DNA from: Prevotella sp.
Lineage (GTDB): Bacteria; Bacteroidota; Bacteroidia; Bacteroidales; Bacteroidaceae
DNA: 64,000 nucleotides
Assembly (NCBI GenBank): GCA_017460515.1
Contig: JAFUAY010000012.1
Coordinates: forward strand, 1-64,000
Direction of reading: 5' to 3'
A program made the translations under genes and the position numbers. Under the pieces are notes generated by a model, which searched no databases, was not told the origin of the DNA, and saw only the letters and a list, made by a program, of their open reading frames with translations. The stretch's first letter is position 1. Every line of letters begins with the position of its first letter. Below, piece by piece: positions 37,249 through 47,988 of this stretch.

Positions 37249-39603
37249 ATGAAGAAACTGTTCCTTTCCCTGATAGCAGTCTTTAGCGGATATCTGTCTG
37301 TTTCTGCTCAAACAGTAGCAGATACGGACGGCTTTGGCAATCCCGTTAATACCGACAATCAGAACAACACCTTCAATCCCAACAGGAAAGACAGTACTCA
37401 CAAATCGAAAATCATCCCTAAAGGCATTTATGTTTGGCGCGTCGACAGGAAACTAGGCGACATTATCAAGGACGACGTAGACACCATCCCCCATCTGTAT
37501 CCCCAAAGCACAATGGGTATGGGAACGCATGGCGCCTATAACACGACTGGCTCGAACTATACCGCCCGTCTCTCACGTATTTTCATCGATCGTCAGGAGA
37601 CCGACCAGTTCATCTTCACACAACCATACAGTCAGGTGATGAAGACACCCGACCAATGGCATTTCACCAACACACTTTCGCCTATTACGAACCTTTCCTA
37701 CGACAACTGTGGCGACAAGACTGATGGTGAAGACCATTTAGATGCGCGCTTTGCCGTAAACCTTAACAAGAAGTTCGGCTTAGGCTTTGATGTTGACTAC
37801 GACTATGCCCGTGGTTATTTCCAAAATCAGAACATCTCTCATATCAACACTTCACTTTATGCATCCTATATAGGAGGCAAATACCAGATGCACGTGCTCT
37901 ATAAGCAACACTACCAGAAAGCCACTGAGAATGGCGGCATTACCGATGATGACTATATCACCCATCCGGATTTATTCTCCGAATCCTACAAAGACAACGA
38001 AATACCGGTTGTACTGGCTTCAAACTGGAACCGCAATATCTCTCAGCACCTGTTCCTGACCCATCGCTATAACCTGGGATTCTATCGCGACGTCATGATG
38101 ACCGAGGAGGAAATCGAAGCCAAGAAATTTGCAGAGAAATCCAGAAAAGAGGCTGAGCAGCGGAAGGCACCGGAAAAAGAAGAGCCCGTGAGTGGTCGTC
38201 CTGATAACGCCAAGCCTGTGGAAGTTCCTCAAGGCAGACCTGAAGGTGCTACCATCGCAGGCGACGAACCAACCAAGCCCATCATCCAGAAGGATTCTAT
38301 ACCCACAGATACCACCCGCATCAAGGTTGACTCTAAGCAGATGTCCGACAGTCTCTTGGCTGCAGAAGCTTTGAAAGACTCGCTGGCTATGTATATGAAG
38401 AAGGAATTTGTGCCCGTCACAAGTTTTATTCACACATTCGACTTCTCAAATTACGAGCGAATCTATCAGTCTTATCGCACCCCAACAGGCTATTATGCCA
38501 ATACTTTTTATCCTTATACAGAGAATATTGGCTATCCGGGCGACTCCGTTCGCGACGAAACGAAACACATGATGGTAAAGAATACGTTCGGAATAGCCTT
38601 GCTCGAAGGATTCAACAAGTGGGCAAAGGCTGGATTGAAAGGATTTATCACACATGAATTCCGACGTTTTGACATGCCTGCACTCAATGATGCCGGTATT
38701 GCCGTTATGGATCGCTGGACGGAACAGAACATCAGCGTAGGCGGACGCCTCTCCAAGACTCAAGGAAAGACGCTCCATTACGACTTGACTGCTGAGACTT
38801 GGCTGGTTGGCAAGGACTTGGGACAGTTAAAGGTAGACTTTTCAACCGATTTGAACTTTGCATTATGGGGAGACACCGTCCGACTGGCTGCAAAGGGTTA
38901 CCTACATCGATTGAATCCCACATTCTACGAACGCAATTTCCACTCTAAGCACTTCTGGTGGGATCAATCGCTTAGCAAGACCACTCGTCTCAGGCTTGAA
39001 GGACTGTTCGCCTACGAGAAGACAAACACGAAGTTGCGCGTTGCCATTGAAGAGCTGCAGAACTACACCTATTTTGGCATGAGCTATACGAACACGGGAA
39101 CAAGTCGTACAGGGCTCTCTGCCACTATCCACCAGAGTTCTGCCATCCTTCACGTCTTTACAGCTCAGTTGGATCAGAAGCTGTCATTAGGTCCCGTCCA
39201 TTGGGATAATGTACTTACTTATCAGACCAGCTCTGACCCCTATATCCTTCCACTTCCTGCCCTGAATGTATTCTCAAACCTATATCTGAAGTTCGTCTAT
39301 GCCAAAGTGCTGTCAGTAGAACTAGGAGGAGCTGCCACCTTCTTTACCAACTATTATGCGCCAGATTTCGTTCCGCAGCTAAACCAGTTTGCTGTTCAGG
39401 AAAATGCTGACAGCAAGGTAGAAATAGGCAACTTCCCTATCATTGACGTCTATGCCAACCTGCATCTGAAGCACGCACGTTTCTTTGTCATGATGACAAA
39501 TATTGCTGGCGATTCGTTCAACAAAAAGGCATTCCTGACTCCTCACTACCCTCTGAATCGTTCGGTATTGAAAATGGGAGTATCATGGAACTTCTTCAAT
39601 TAA
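37249..39603 (+). CDS. Putative porin (Porin_10-like)
   Basis: 784 residues. The signal peptide MKKLFLSLIAVFSGYLSVSAQ is followed by a long beta-rich chain typical of the putative porins of Bacteroidota (WHFTNTLSPITNLSYDNCGD ... GLGFDVDYDYARGYFQNQ). A charged Glu/Lys/Pro-rich insert sits at about residues 285-375 (EEEIEAKKFAEKSRKEAEQR ... KEEPVSGRPDNAKPVEVPQG), likely an extracellular or periplasmic loop. The chain ends GVSWNFFN. Substrate unknown. Confidence 0.83.
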   Translation: MKKLFLSLIAVFSGYLSVSAQTVADTDGFGNPVNTDNQNNTFNPNRKDSTHKSKIIPKGIYVWRVDRKLGDIIKDDVDTIPHLYPQSTMGMGTHGAYNTTGSNYTARLSRIFIDRQETDQFIFTQPYSQVMKTPDQWHFTNTLSPITNLSYDNCGDKTDGEDHLDARFAVNLNKKFGLGFDVDYDYARGYFQNQNISHINTSLYASYIGGKYQMHVLYKQHYQKATENGGITDDDYITHPDLFSESYKDNEIPVVLASNWNRNISQHLFLTHRYNLGFYRDVMMTEEEIEAKKFAEKSRKEAEQRKAPEKEEPVSGRPDNAKPVEVPQGRPEGATIAGDEPTKPIIQKDSIPTDTTRIKVDSKQMSDSLLAAEALKDSLAMYMKKEFVPVTSFIHTFDFSNYERIYQSYRTPTGYYANTFYPYTENIGYPGDSVRDETKHMMVKNTFGIALLEGFNKWAKAGLKGFITHEFRRFDMPALNDAGIAVMDRWTEQNISVGGRLSKTQGKTLHYDLTAETWLVGKDLGQLKVDFSTDLNFALWGDTVRLAAKGYLHRLNPTFYERNFHSKHFWWDQSLSKTTRLRLEGLFAYEKTNTKLRVAIEELQNYTYFGMSYTNTGTSRTGLSATIHQSSAILHVFTAQLDQKLSLGPVHWDNVLTYQTSSDPYILPLPALNVFSNLYLKFVYAKVLSVELGGAATFFTNYYAPDFVPQLNQFAVQENADSKVEIGNFPIIDVYANLHLKHARFFVMMTNIAGDSFNKKAFLTPHYPLNRSVLKMGVSWNFFN

Positions 39604-39678
39604 TCGGGTGTGGAATCTTTTTAACACCGATTAACGCATTCTGATACACTCTTTTTCTTTTGTATCATTATTTCTTTG

Positions 39679-39686
39679 TACCTTTG
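39679..39686 (+). promoter_or_regulatory. -7 element of valS
   Basis: TACCTTTG followed by CACGC lies 32 bp before the ATG at 39719. No T-box was seen, as expected outside the Firmicutes. Confidence 0.6.
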
Positions 39687-39718
39687 CACGCTGTAAGAAA
39701 GCATATTATAAAATAGGT

Positions 39719-42451
39719 ATGGAAATAGCTAGTAAATATGACCCTCACGAGGTTGAGGGCAAATGGTATCAGTATTGGTTGGACAACAAATTGTTCAGTT
39801 CTAAGCCTGATGGTCGCGAACCTTACACAATTGTGATTCCACCGCCCAATGTAACGGGTGTGCTACACATGGGTCACATGTTGAACAACACGATTCAGGA
39901 TATTCTGGTTCGTCGTGCACGTATGGAAGGCAAGAATGCCTGCTGGGTGCCTGGAACAGACCACGCTTCCATTGCAACAGAAGCGAAAGTAGTAAAGAAA
40001 CTTGCAGCTCAGGGAATTAAAAAGCATGACCTCACTCGTGAGGAGTTCCTGAAACATGCATGGGAATGGACTGATGAGCACGGTGGCATCATTTTGAAAC
40101 AACTGCGCCGTTTGGGAGCTTCTTGTGATTGGGAGCGTACTGCCTTCACGATGGACGAGAAGCGTTCTGAAAGCGTTATCAAAGTTTTCGTTGACCTCTA
40201 CCGCAAGGGTTACATCTATCGTGGCCTGCGAATGGTGAACTGGGATCCGAAAGCTCTTACCGCCCTCTCTGATGAGGAAGTTGTTTACAAAGAGGAGCAG
40301 TCCAAGCTGTACTATCTGAAATACTATGTTGACGGACTGGTAGAACTGCAGGACGAACAGAAACTGGAAGCAGAAGGCAACGTGATCCATAAAGACGGAA
40401 AAGGCTACTACGCTGTTGTAGCCACTACCCGTCCTGAAACGATCATGGGCGATACCGCAATGTGTATCAATCCCAAAGACCCCAAAAACCAGTGGCTTCG
40501 CGGTAAGAAAGTCATCGTTCCGCTGGTGAACCGTGTAATTCCTGTTATTGAAGACCGCTATGTAGAGATTGAGTTCGGGACAGGCTGTCTGAAAGTAACA
40601 CCAGCTCATGACAAGAACGACAACATGCTGGGCAAGACTCACCATCTGGAAACGATTGACATCTTCAATCCCGATGGAACCATCAGCAATCAGTCTACGC
40701 TGTACGTCGGTATGGACCGCTTTGACTGCCGCAAGCAGATTGCCAAGGACCTGGAGACAGCCGGACTCATGGAGAAGGTAGAAGACTATACTAATAAGGT
40801 AGGTTATTCTGAACGTAATCCTGACACCGCCATCGAGCCTCGTCTCTCCCTGCAATGGTTCCTGCGCATGCAGCACTTTGCCGATATTGCCTTGCCTCCC
40901 GTCATGAATGGCGAGATGCATTTCTACCCGCAGAAGTATGTAAACACCTACAAGAACTGGCTTGAGAATATTCAGGACTGGTGCATCTCGCGCCAGCTGT
41001 GGTGGGGACATCGTATTCCTGCCTACTATTACCCTGTAACGTCTGGCGAATCAGAGGAGAAGTACGTTGTTGCCGAAACTATTGAGGAGGCTCTCGAACT
41101 GGCCCGCAAGGAGAGCGGAAACGCCAATCTCCAAATCTCTGATTTGAAGCAGGACGAAGATGCTCTCGACACTTGGTTCTCTTCTTGGCTGTGGCCTATT
41201 TCTCTGTTCGACGGCATCAATAATCCGGGGAACGAGGAAATCAATTACTACTACCCCACCAGCGACTTGGTAACAGGTCCGGACATCATCTTCTTCTGGG
41301 TAGCTCGTATGATTATGGCTGGCGAGGAATATCTGGGTAAATATCCTTTCAAGAATGTCTATTTCACAGGTATCGTTCGCGACAAACTGGGACGCAAGAT
41401 GTCAAAATCACTCGGCAATTCGCCCGATCCGATTGAACTGATTGAGAAGTTCGGTGCTGATGGCGTACGTATGGGCATGATGCTCTCAGCTCCTGCAGGC
41501 AACGATATTCTCTTCGATGAAGCACTCTGCGAGCAGGGACGTAACTTCAACAACAAAATCTGGAATGCCTTCCGTCTCGTCAAGGGCTGGCAGGTAGCCG
41601 ACTCCACTCCCGATACAGCATCATCAAGCAACAAAACAGCCGTTGCCTGGATGGACGCCAAGCTGCGTACTGCCAATGCCGAGATGCAGGACCACTTCTC
41701 AAAATATCGTATCAATGATGCGCTGATGACTGTCTACAAGCTGTTCTGGGACGAATTCTCTTCTTGGTATCTGGAGATGGTGAAGCCCGCCTATATTGAT
41801 GGTCAGGCACAGCCCATCGATCGTGAGACCTACGAAGCCACACTACGTTTCTTCGAGACGCTGCTGAAGATGCTGCATCCCTTTATGCCCTTCATTACTG
41901 AAGAACTTTGGCAGGCTCTCTATGACCGCAAACCTGGTGAGAGCATTATGCGTGACTGCCTTACGCTGTCTGCACCCACAGCCGATGATGCTCAATTGAT
42001 TGCTGATATTGAGCAGGTGAAATTGATTGTGTCAGGTGTTCGAACGGTTCGTTCTTCCAAGAATATTGCTCCCAAGGAGAAACTGCAACTGCAGGCTGTT
42101 AGTGCTAATCATTACGAGCGCTACAATAGTATTGTGATGAAGATGGCCAACCTCAGCGAGATTTTAATCGTTGAACAGAAAGATGCCACAGCATCAGCAT
42201 TCATGATTGGAACCGATGAGTTTGCCGTTCCCCTTGGCTCAATGATCAACGCAGACGAGGAGATTAAGAAGATGGAGGCTCAGATAGAGCACCTCGAAGG
42301 CTTCCTCGCGTCTGTCAAGAAGAAACTGAGCAATGAGCGTTTCGTTGCCAATGCTCCCGAAGCAGTGGTTGCTATGGAGCGCAAGAAGCAGTCGGATGCC
42401 GAAGAGAAGATTGCAACACTTCGTGAATCGATTGCTGCTTTGAAGAAATAA
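39719..42451 (+). CDS. valS: Valyl-tRNA synthetase
   Basis: 910 residues. Class I synthetase: [15 protein letters not shown] with the HIGH motif, [13 protein letters not shown], the editing domain (about 200-370: [16 protein letters not shown]), [22 protein letters not shown] in [14 protein letters not shown], an anticodon-binding helical domain and a C-terminal coiled coil ([21 protein letters not shown]). The complete family layout is present, and the editing domain places it as ValRS rather than IleRS or LeuRS. Confidence 0.97.
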   Translation: MEIASKYDPHEVEGKWYQYWLDNKLFSSKPDGREPYTIVIPPPNVTGVLHMGHMLNNTIQDILVRRARMEGKNACWVPGTDHASIATEAKVVKKLAAQGIKKHDLTREEFLKHAWEWTDEHGGIILKQLRRLGASCDWERTAFTMDEKRSESVIKVFVDLYRKGYIYRGLRMVNWDPKALTALSDEEVVYKEEQSKLYYLKYYVDGLVELQDEQKLEAEGNVIHKDGKGYYAVVATTRPETIMGDTAMCINPKDPKNQWLRGKKVIVPLVNRVIPVIEDRYVEIEFGTGCLKVTPAHDKNDNMLGKTHHLETIDIFNPDGTISNQSTLYVGMDRFDCRKQIAKDLETAGLMEKVEDYTNKVGYSERNPDTAIEPRLSLQWFLRMQHFADIALPPVMNGEMHFYPQKYVNTYKNWLENIQDWCISRQLWWGHRIPAYYYPVTSGESEEKYVVAETIEEALELARKESGNANLQISDLKQDEDALDTWFSSWLWPISLFDGINNPGNEEINYYYPTSDLVTGPDIIFFWVARMIMAGEEYLGKYPFKNVYFTGIVRDKLGRKMSKSLGNSPDPIELIEKFGADGVRMGMMLSAPAGNDILFDEALCEQGRNFNNKIWNAFRLVKGWQVADSTPDTASSSNKTAVAWMDAKLRTANAEMQDHFSKYRINDALMTVYKLFWDEFSSWYLEMVKPAYIDGQAQPIDRETYEATLRFFETLLKMLHPFMPFITEELWQALYDRKPGESIMRDCLTLSAPTADDAQLIADIEQVKLIVSGVRTVRSSKNIAPKEKLQLQAVSANHYERYNSIVMKMANLSEILIVEQKDATASAFMIGTDEFAVPLGSMINADEEIKKMEAQIEHLEGFLASVKKKLSNERFVANAPEAVVAMERKKQSDAEEKIATLRESIAALKK

Positions 42452-42503
42452 CTTTCATGATCTCGATATAACGTAATATGGATATTTCATAATTCTTCAT
42501 CAT

Positions 42504-44195
42504 ATGGAATGGCTCATTAATCTATTCACAAATACCGAGTCGGTAGCTCATATTGCCTTGCTTTATGCAATAGTGATAGCTGTCGGTGTGTATCTTGGAA
42601 AAATCAAGGTCGGAGGCATCTCATTGGGCGTTACCTTCGTACTTTTTGCCGGTATCGTGGCAGGACACTTTGGCTTTACGGCCCCTACCCCAATCCTTAC
42701 CTTCGTACAAGACTTCGGCCTCATTCTTTTCGTGTTCATGATAGGTATGCAGGTAGGACCCGGCTTCTTTGAGAGCTTTGGAACGGCAGGCATAAAACTT
42801 AATGGATTAGCTACGACAGCAATTCTCCTGAACATCCTGGTAATGTTTGCCTGCTACTTCATCTTCTTCGACACAACAGACAAGTCCCACCTGCCCATGA
42901 TGGTCGGTACACTCTATGGCGCTGTAACCAACACGCCTGGTCTTGGTGCTGCTAACGAGGCCCTCAGCTCTATGAAGGACCTGTTTGATGGTAACGTACC
43001 TCAGATTGCATCTGCTTATGCCTGTGCATACCCACTGGGTGTACTTGGTATTATCGGAGCGACTATTCTCGTGCGCTATCTCTGCAAAATAAAGCTGGAG
43101 AAAGAAGAAGAAGAACTGGCTGCGATGGAGGAAGGCAAAGCCAACAAGAAACCCTATAAGATGCACTTGGAGGTTACCAACAAATATCTTGAGGGAAAGA
43201 CGCTGCTGCAGGTTCACGACTTCTTGAACCGTGACTTTGTAGTATCGCGCTTAGTTCACGAAGGTGAACTCTGTATTCCCAATCGTAACACCATTTTCCA
43301 CTTAGGCGACCAGATGCTGATTGTCTGTGCAGAAGCAGACCAAGAGGCAATCACAGCTTTTATCGGTCCTAAACTCGACATCGACTTCGAGCAGTCTGAC
43401 CAGCCACTCGTTTCAAAGCGTATTCTAATTACCAATCCGGAGATTAACGGCAAAACACTCGCCTCTATGCACTTCTCAAGTGTTCATGGCGTGAATGTCA
43501 CCCGTTTGACACGTCACGGTATGGATCTCTTTGCTTCAAGTGCACTGCCCTTACAGGTAGGTGATAAGATTATGGTAGTAGGTCCGGAGGATGCAGTAGA
43601 CCGCGTAGCTAATAAGATGGGTAATTCCGTCAAACGACTGGATCATCCCAACATCGCTACAATCTTCGTTGGTATCTTCCTCGGTTTGATATTCGGTTCA
43701 CTGCCCATTGCCATCCCCGGAATGCCAGTCCCCGTGAAACTGGGTCTTGCAGGCGGTCCGCTGATTATCGCTATTCTTATTGGACGTTATGGGTATAAGC
43801 TTCATTTGGTGACCTATACCACAACATCAGCCAATATGATGCTACGCGAAATTGGTCTTGTACTCTTCCTCGCATCGGTAGGCATCAAGGCTGGAGCTAC
43901 ATTCTTCTCAACAGTCATTGAGGGCGACGGACTGCTCTACGTGCTGACGGGCTTCCTCATCACTATTATCCCAATTCTGATTGTAGGTCCTATTGCACGT
44001 CTGAAGTTCAAGTTCAACTACTTCACTATTGCCGGTATGCTGGCTGGTACTTATACCGATCCCCCCGCATTGGCCTATGCCAATAGCATTTGTTCGAAAG
44101 AAGCACCTGCCATTGGCTATTCGACCGTCTATCCGCTAGCCATGTTCCTCCGAATCTTTACGGCACAAATAGTGGTGCTCTTTTTCTGTGGATAA
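42504..44195 (+). CDS. AspT/YidE-family transporter with RCK_C domains
   Basis: 563 residues. Two membrane halves (about 1-190 and 385-563) flank two TrkA-C-like domains (about 210-290 and 295-375: [18 protein letters not shown] ... [26 protein letters not shown] ... [14 protein letters not shown]). Both halves keep the duplication motif GxxxG near [12 protein letters not shown] and [11 protein letters not shown]. AspT exchanges aspartate for alanine; the substrate here cannot be told. It lies just upstream of the decarboxylase genes, so it may import or export a carboxylate. Confidence 0.85.
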   Translation: MEWLINLFTNTESVAHIALLYAIVIAVGVYLGKIKVGGISLGVTFVLFAGIVAGHFGFTAPTPILTFVQDFGLILFVFMIGMQVGPGFFESFGTAGIKLNGLATTAILLNILVMFACYFIFFDTTDKSHLPMMVGTLYGAVTNTPGLGAANEALSSMKDLFDGNVPQIASAYACAYPLGVLGIIGATILVRYLCKIKLEKEEEELAAMEEGKANKKPYKMHLEVTNKYLEGKTLLQVHDFLNRDFVVSRLVHEGELCIPNRNTIFHLGDQMLIVCAEADQEAITAFIGPKLDIDFEQSDQPLVSKRILITNPEINGKTLASMHFSSVHGVNVTRLTRHGMDLFASSALPLQVGDKIMVVGPEDAVDRVANKMGNSVKRLDHPNIATIFVGIFLGLIFGSLPIAIPGMPVPVKLGLAGGPLIIAILIGRYGYKLHLVTYTTTSANMMLREIGLVLFLASVGIKAGATFFSTVIEGDGLLYVLTGFLITIIPILIVGPIARLKFKFNYFTIAGMLAGTYTDPPALAYANSICSKEAPAIGYSTVYPLAMFLRIFTAQIVVLFFCG

Positions 44196-44281
44196 TCAAT
44201 AATCGCCTTTCTGGTCTTTCTGCCTGTCAGAACCACCGGAAAGGCTTTACGCTTAAATACAATATACCAACAATAATAACA

Positions 44282-45304
44282 ATGAACAAGCTGAAACTAC
44301 TGCTTACCTCAATGATGATGGTAACCGCACTTCCGATGTTCAGCCAAGGGGCTAAGAATATCCGGTTGAACGAAGTGCTTACCAACAATGAAGCTAGCAT
44401 CGTGGATGAATTCGGACGAAGAGAGGCTTGGGTGGAACTTGAGAATGTATCGTTCTCAACGTTCAACGTACGCGGTATGTACCTGACTACCGACCGAAGC
44501 GTGCTCAATAAGAGCATGTCTGCCCCTGAACGCATCAGCCGGATGAGTATCATCCCTAACGGTGAACCTAAAACAAGTATTGGTGCACGCCAGCATCTGC
44601 TGCTCTTCTGTAATTCTACCCCTGCGGAAGGAAAGCTGCATCTCTCACTTCCAGTACCTCTCTCAGAGACTTTCTGGATTGCGCTCTACAATGGAAACGG
44701 TGTTGAACTTATCGACTCTGTAACCGTTCCTGCTCTTGCCATGAACCAGAGTTTTGCCCGTCTTCATGGGAAATGGAGCATCAAAGATGCAGAACATGTG
44801 ACGCCTGGCATTGAGAATTATATTGAGACTTCAGAAACGAAGGTCGAGAAATTCAAGCGAGAAGACCCACATGGCTTCGCAATGGCTATCATGGCAATGG
44901 GTATAGTGTTTGCCTGTCTTGCTACGCTTTGGATATTCTTTACCATCTTCGGTTCTATTATGAACCACATTGAGACTGCCAAGAAAGTGGTCAACCAACA
45001 GCCAATCAAGCCCATCACGAAGACTGTTGAGAAAACTATTGAGATTGGACATAAGACCAGCAATGTGCTTCAAGAAGGCTTCGACAAGCGAGGTATCGAT
45101 ATGGAAGTCTATATGGCTGTCATCGGAATGGCTCTCCGTCAGTACGAAGATGATGTCCACGACGTAGAAAGTGGTGTCATTACCATCAAGCCGAAAGACA
45201 CCGACTGGGATGACGAATACGCTCAAATGACACATCTCCACGATCCCTTCATACCATCTAACCACCAGTCGCCCAATATTCCACGAACTCCAGAACTCTT
45301 TTAA
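44282..45304 (+). CDS. Sodium-pumping decarboxylase gamma subunit fused to a lamin-tail domain
   Basis: 340 residues from ATG 44282 (MNKLKLLLTSMMMV). After a signal peptide comes a lamin-tail-like domain (IRLNEVLTNNEASIVDEFGRREAWVELENVS ... MYLTTDRS), then one membrane helix (AMAIMAMGIVFACLATLWIFFTIFG, about residues 195-220) that is typical of OadG, then a basic and acidic tail. OadG subunits bridge the alpha and beta subunits and bind zinc. The upstream frame from 44090 overlaps the transporter gene and is not used. Confidence 0.82.
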   Translation: MNKLKLLLTSMMMVTALPMFSQGAKNIRLNEVLTNNEASIVDEFGRREAWVELENVSFSTFNVRGMYLTTDRSVLNKSMSAPERISRMSIIPNGEPKTSIGARQHLLLFCNSTPAEGKLHLSLPVPLSETFWIALYNGNGVELIDSVTVPALAMNQSFARLHGKWSIKDAEHVTPGIENYIETSETKVEKFKREDPHGFAMAIMAMGIVFACLATLWIFFTIFGSIMNHIETAKKVVNQQPIKPITKTVEKTIEIGHKTSNVLQEGFDKRGIDMEVYMAVIGMALRQYEDDVHDVESGVITIKPKDTDWDDEYAQMTHLHDPFIPSNHQSPNIPRTPELF

Positions 45305-45307
45305 GTC

Positions 45308-45772
45308 ATGAAAAAATATCAATATAAAGTTAAAGGCGTCGACTACGAAGTAGAAATCGCCGAAGTAGAAGGCAACATTGCCAAAGTAAACGTGAACGGC
45401 ATTCCTTTTGAAATAGAACTTCAAAAGCCTATCAACGCTGCCAAACATCCCACATTGAACAAGGTGAAAGTTGACGCACCCAAGCCTGCACCGGCTGCTC
45501 CTGCAAAACCTGTTCAGACAGCAGCTCCTCAGCCAGCTCCCACTGCTGCGGTAGCTGGAGGAAATGTCATTAAGGCTCCACTGCCTGGAACGATTACCGA
45601 TGTAAAAGTGCAGGTAGGACAACAAGTCAGCGTTGGCGATGTAGTGCTGGTTCTGGAAGCTATGAAGATGCAGAATAACATCGAGTCGGAATATGCCGGA
45701 CAGGTACAGTCCATACAAGTCAAACAGGGTGATACAGTGATGGAAGGTTCAGTACTGATCGTCATTGGATAA
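45308..45772 (+). CDS. Biotin carboxyl carrier subunit
   Basis: 154 residues: an N-terminal beta-rich part (1-55), an Ala/Pro linker (56-82), and a biotinyl domain (83-154) with Lys120 in EAMKMQN as the biotin attachment site. It shuttles the carboxyl group between the carboxyltransferase and the beta subunit. It lies 3 bp after the gamma subunit gene. Confidence 0.93.
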   Translation: MKKYQYKVKGVDYEVEIAEVEGNIAKVNVNGIPFEIELQKPINAAKHPTLNKVKVDAPKPAPAAPAKPVQTAAPQPAPTAAVAGGNVIKAPLPGTITDVKVQVGQQVSVGDVVLVLEAMKMQNNIESEYAGQVQSIQVKQGDTVMEGSVLIVIG

Positions 45773-45811
45773 TATCAGGTGTAACGATAACTATTTCAGG
45801 AGAAACGAAAC

Positions 45812-46963
45812 ATGTTTGAATTTATAGCTGAAAACTTTAATGAGTTCCTGACCTATACGGGCTTTGCGAATGCCACGATAGGCAACCTCATCATGATTCT
45901 TGTAGGAGCATTGTTCATCTTCCTCGCCATCAAGAAAGATTTTGAACCGCTCCTGCTGGTACCCATCGGAATCGGTATTATCCTGGGCAATATCCCCTTC
46001 CGTGCCGATGCAGGACTTGAGATTGGTCTGTACGAAGACAACTCGGTGCTTAACATCTTCTATCAGGGTGTGCGTCAGGGATGGTATCCGCCGCTTATCT
46101 TCCTGGGTATTGGTGCTATGACCGATTTTACAGCGTTGCTGGCAAATCCGAAACTGGTACTCATTGGTGCAGCAGCCCAGTTCGGTATTTTCGGAGCATA
46201 TATGTTTGCACTTGCTATCGGCTTCGAGCCTAATCAGGCTGCCGGTATTGCCATCATCGGTGGTGCAGACGGACCTACTGCCATCTTCTTGTCGTCAAAA
46301 CTTGCACCCAATCTGATGGGAGCCATCGCTGTTTGTGCCTACAGCTATATGGCACTCGTTCCGCTCATTCAGCCACCATTGATGCGTCTACTCACAACAA
46401 AGAAGGAACGTACCATCAAGATGAAGCCTGGACGTCAGGTCAGTCAGACAGAACGTATCCTCTTCCCGATCATCGGACTACTGATGACCACTTTCATCGT
46501 ACCATCAGGTCTGCCTTTGCTGGGCATGCTTTTCTTTGGCAATCTGTTGAAAGAAAGCGGTAAAACCACACGACTGGCCAAGACCGCAGGCGCAGCCCTC
46601 AATGATATCGTGGTCATGCTGTTAGGACTTACCGTAGGTTGCTCTACCCAAGCATCTGAGTTCCTGACCATGAACACCGTATTTATCTTTGCTATTGGTG
46701 CTGCCGCCTTCGCCATCGCTACCATGAGTGGCGTACTGTTTGTCAAGGTAATGAACCTGTTCTTACCTGCCGACAAGAAACTGAACCCTCTGATTGGTAA
46801 TGCTGGTGTGAGTGCAGTTCCTATGTCTGCCCGTATCTCCAACAACCTCGGTCTGGAATACGACCGTCACAATTTCCTACTCATGCATGCCATGGGTCCG
46901 AATGTTGCAGGCGTAATCGGCTCTGCCGTAGCAGCAGGTGCACTCCTCGGCTTCCTGTCGTAA
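45812..46963 (+). CDS. oadB: Sodium-translocating decarboxylase beta subunit
   Basis: 383 residues of mostly hydrophobic character with about nine membrane helices. The family motif GIAIIGGADGPTAIFLSSKLAP (with the key Asp in GGADGPT) and a second conserved Asn/Ser region near GNAGVSAVPMSARISN are present. It decarboxylates carboxybiotin and pumps sodium outward. The alpha (carboxyltransferase) subunit is not in the window, so oxaloacetate, methylmalonyl-CoA or glutaconyl-CoA as substrate is open. Confidence 0.93.
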   Translation: MFEFIAENFNEFLTYTGFANATIGNLIMILVGALFIFLAIKKDFEPLLLVPIGIGIILGNIPFRADAGLEIGLYEDNSVLNIFYQGVRQGWYPPLIFLGIGAMTDFTALLANPKLVLIGAAAQFGIFGAYMFALAIGFEPNQAAGIAIIGGADGPTAIFLSSKLAPNLMGAIAVCAYSYMALVPLIQPPLMRLLTTKKERTIKMKPGRQVSQTERILFPIIGLLMTTFIVPSGLPLLGMLFFGNLLKESGKTTRLAKTAGAALNDIVVMLLGLTVGCSTQASEFLTMNTVFIFAIGAAAFAIATMSGVLFVKVMNLFLPADKKLNPLIGNAGVSAVPMSARISNNLGLEYDRHNFLLMHAMGPNVAGVIGSAVAAGALLGFLS

Positions 46964-46968
46964 ACTAT

Positions 46969-47034
46969 AATAGACTTACGAATTGTAATCAATAGACTTA
47001 CGACTTGTAATCAATAGACTTAGCACCTCTAACT
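46969..47034. repeat. 22-bp tandem repeat array C (three units)
   Basis: Units at 46969, 46991 and 47013: AATAGACTTACGAATTGTAA TC, then the same with one change, then a diverged copy keeping AATAGACTTA. It lies 5 bp after the oadB stop. The end of unit 2 and start of unit 3, GTAATCAATAG (47007-47017), can pair with CTATTGATTAC (47034-47044), giving a possible 3'-end hairpin for the plus-strand operon. Confidence 0.85.
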
Positions 47035-47093
47035 CTATTGATTACGATGGCTAAACATGGTGTTTATGACAGACAATCATGGTACTTAAGGAA

Positions 47094-47159
47094 AAGAAAA
47101 AAATGCTCCACTCTTCTTTGCCCATATACAAGGCGTTTCAGAAGATTTGTGGAGCATTT
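47094..47159 (-). terminator. Terminator of rprY
   Basis: AAATGCTCCAC (47101-47111) pairs with GTGGAGCATTT (47149-47159), with an inner TCTTCT/AGAAGA pair; on the minus strand the stem is followed by a run of T. It lies 41 bp after the rprY stop. Confidence 0.7.
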
Positions 47160-47200
47160 AAAGAATAAATTATTCTGCTCAGAATAATGATTGCGAGCAA

Positions 47201-47899
47201 TTATTCCTCCTCAGGTGTGATGAGTTTGTAGCCCTTTCCGTGGATATTGATGATCTCAATCTGCTCGTCATCCTTCAGGTGCTTACGCAGTTTGGTGATG
47301 TAAACATCCATTGAACGGGCATTGAAGTAGTTGTCGTCAATCCAGATGGTCTTCAAAGCGAAGTCACGCTGCAGAATTTCGTTGGCATGTGAGCAAAGAA
47401 GTGCCAGAAGTTCGTTCTCCTTTGTGGTCAGTTTGGTCTGCTTCTCACCGATGGAGAGCAGCTGCTTCTGAGTATCGAAGGTGAACTTACCAATGTGGTA
47501 GAGTGTTGACTCCTTGGTCTTCTTGCCACGAACACGACGCAGGATAGCCTCTATACGGAACACCAGTTCCTCCATTGAGAAGGGCTTAGTGATATAGTCA
47601 TCGGCACCCAGCTTGAATCCTTCGAGGATGTCTTCTTTCAGCGTCTTGGCAGTCAGGAAGATGATGGGGATTTCAGCATTGGCGGTGCGGATCTCCTGAG
47701 CAAGCGTGAAGCCGTCCTTCTTAGGCATCATCACGTCGAGCACACAGATATCGAACTTGGTCTTCAAGAATGCCTTGAAGCCTGCTTCACCATCAGGGCA
47801 GAGCTCAGCCTCGTAACCCTTGGCTGCCAAATACTCGCGGAGCAACATTCCGAGGTTCTCATCGTCCTCGCAAAGCAAAATTTTCAGTTTGTCTTCCAT
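47201..47899 (-). CDS. rprY: OmpR-type response regulator RprY
   Basis: 232 residues. Receiver domain (1-120) with Asp pair (CEDDENLG), phosphoacceptor Asp in FDICVLDVMMPKKDG, Thr in FLTAK and Lys in YITKPFS. The C-terminal winged helix (135-230) has LTTKENELLALLCSH and the recognition region ARSMDVYITKLRKHL. It is the RprY regulator described in Bacteroides fragilis and partners the adjacent RprX. It ends at a clear terminator. Confidence 0.9.
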   Translation of the reverse strand: MEDKLKILLCEDDENLGMLLREYLAAKGYEAELCPDGEAGFKAFLKTKFDICVLDVMMPKKDGFTLAQEIRTANAEIPIIFLTAKTLKEDILEGFKLGADDYITKPFSMEELVFRIEAILRRVRGKKTKESTLYHIGKFTFDTQKQLLSIGEKQTKLTTKENELLALLCSHANEILQRDFALKTIWIDDNYFNARSMDVYITKLRKHLKDDEQIEIINIHGKGYKLITPEEE

Positions 47900-47988
47900 A
47901 ATCGTTGTCTTTTTTGTCCCCAGAAACGGGGTTGGGGTCAGAACTTGCGTCCATTGCCCACGTTAATACTATTGAAATTATTAATTTG

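Noticed and set aside
39863-41011. 382-codon frame on the minus strand
   Set aside because: It is antisense to valS, which is complete and family-typical; the frame has no domain and no promoter.
42504-44195. Potassium channel or Trk system
   Set aside because: The two RCK_C domains suggest it, but the duplicated membrane halves with the PGLG and TDPPAL segments fit the AspT/YidE family.
44831-45718. 295-codon frame on the minus strand
   Set aside because: It lies opposite the OadG-like and biotin-carrier genes and shows no recognisable protein pattern.
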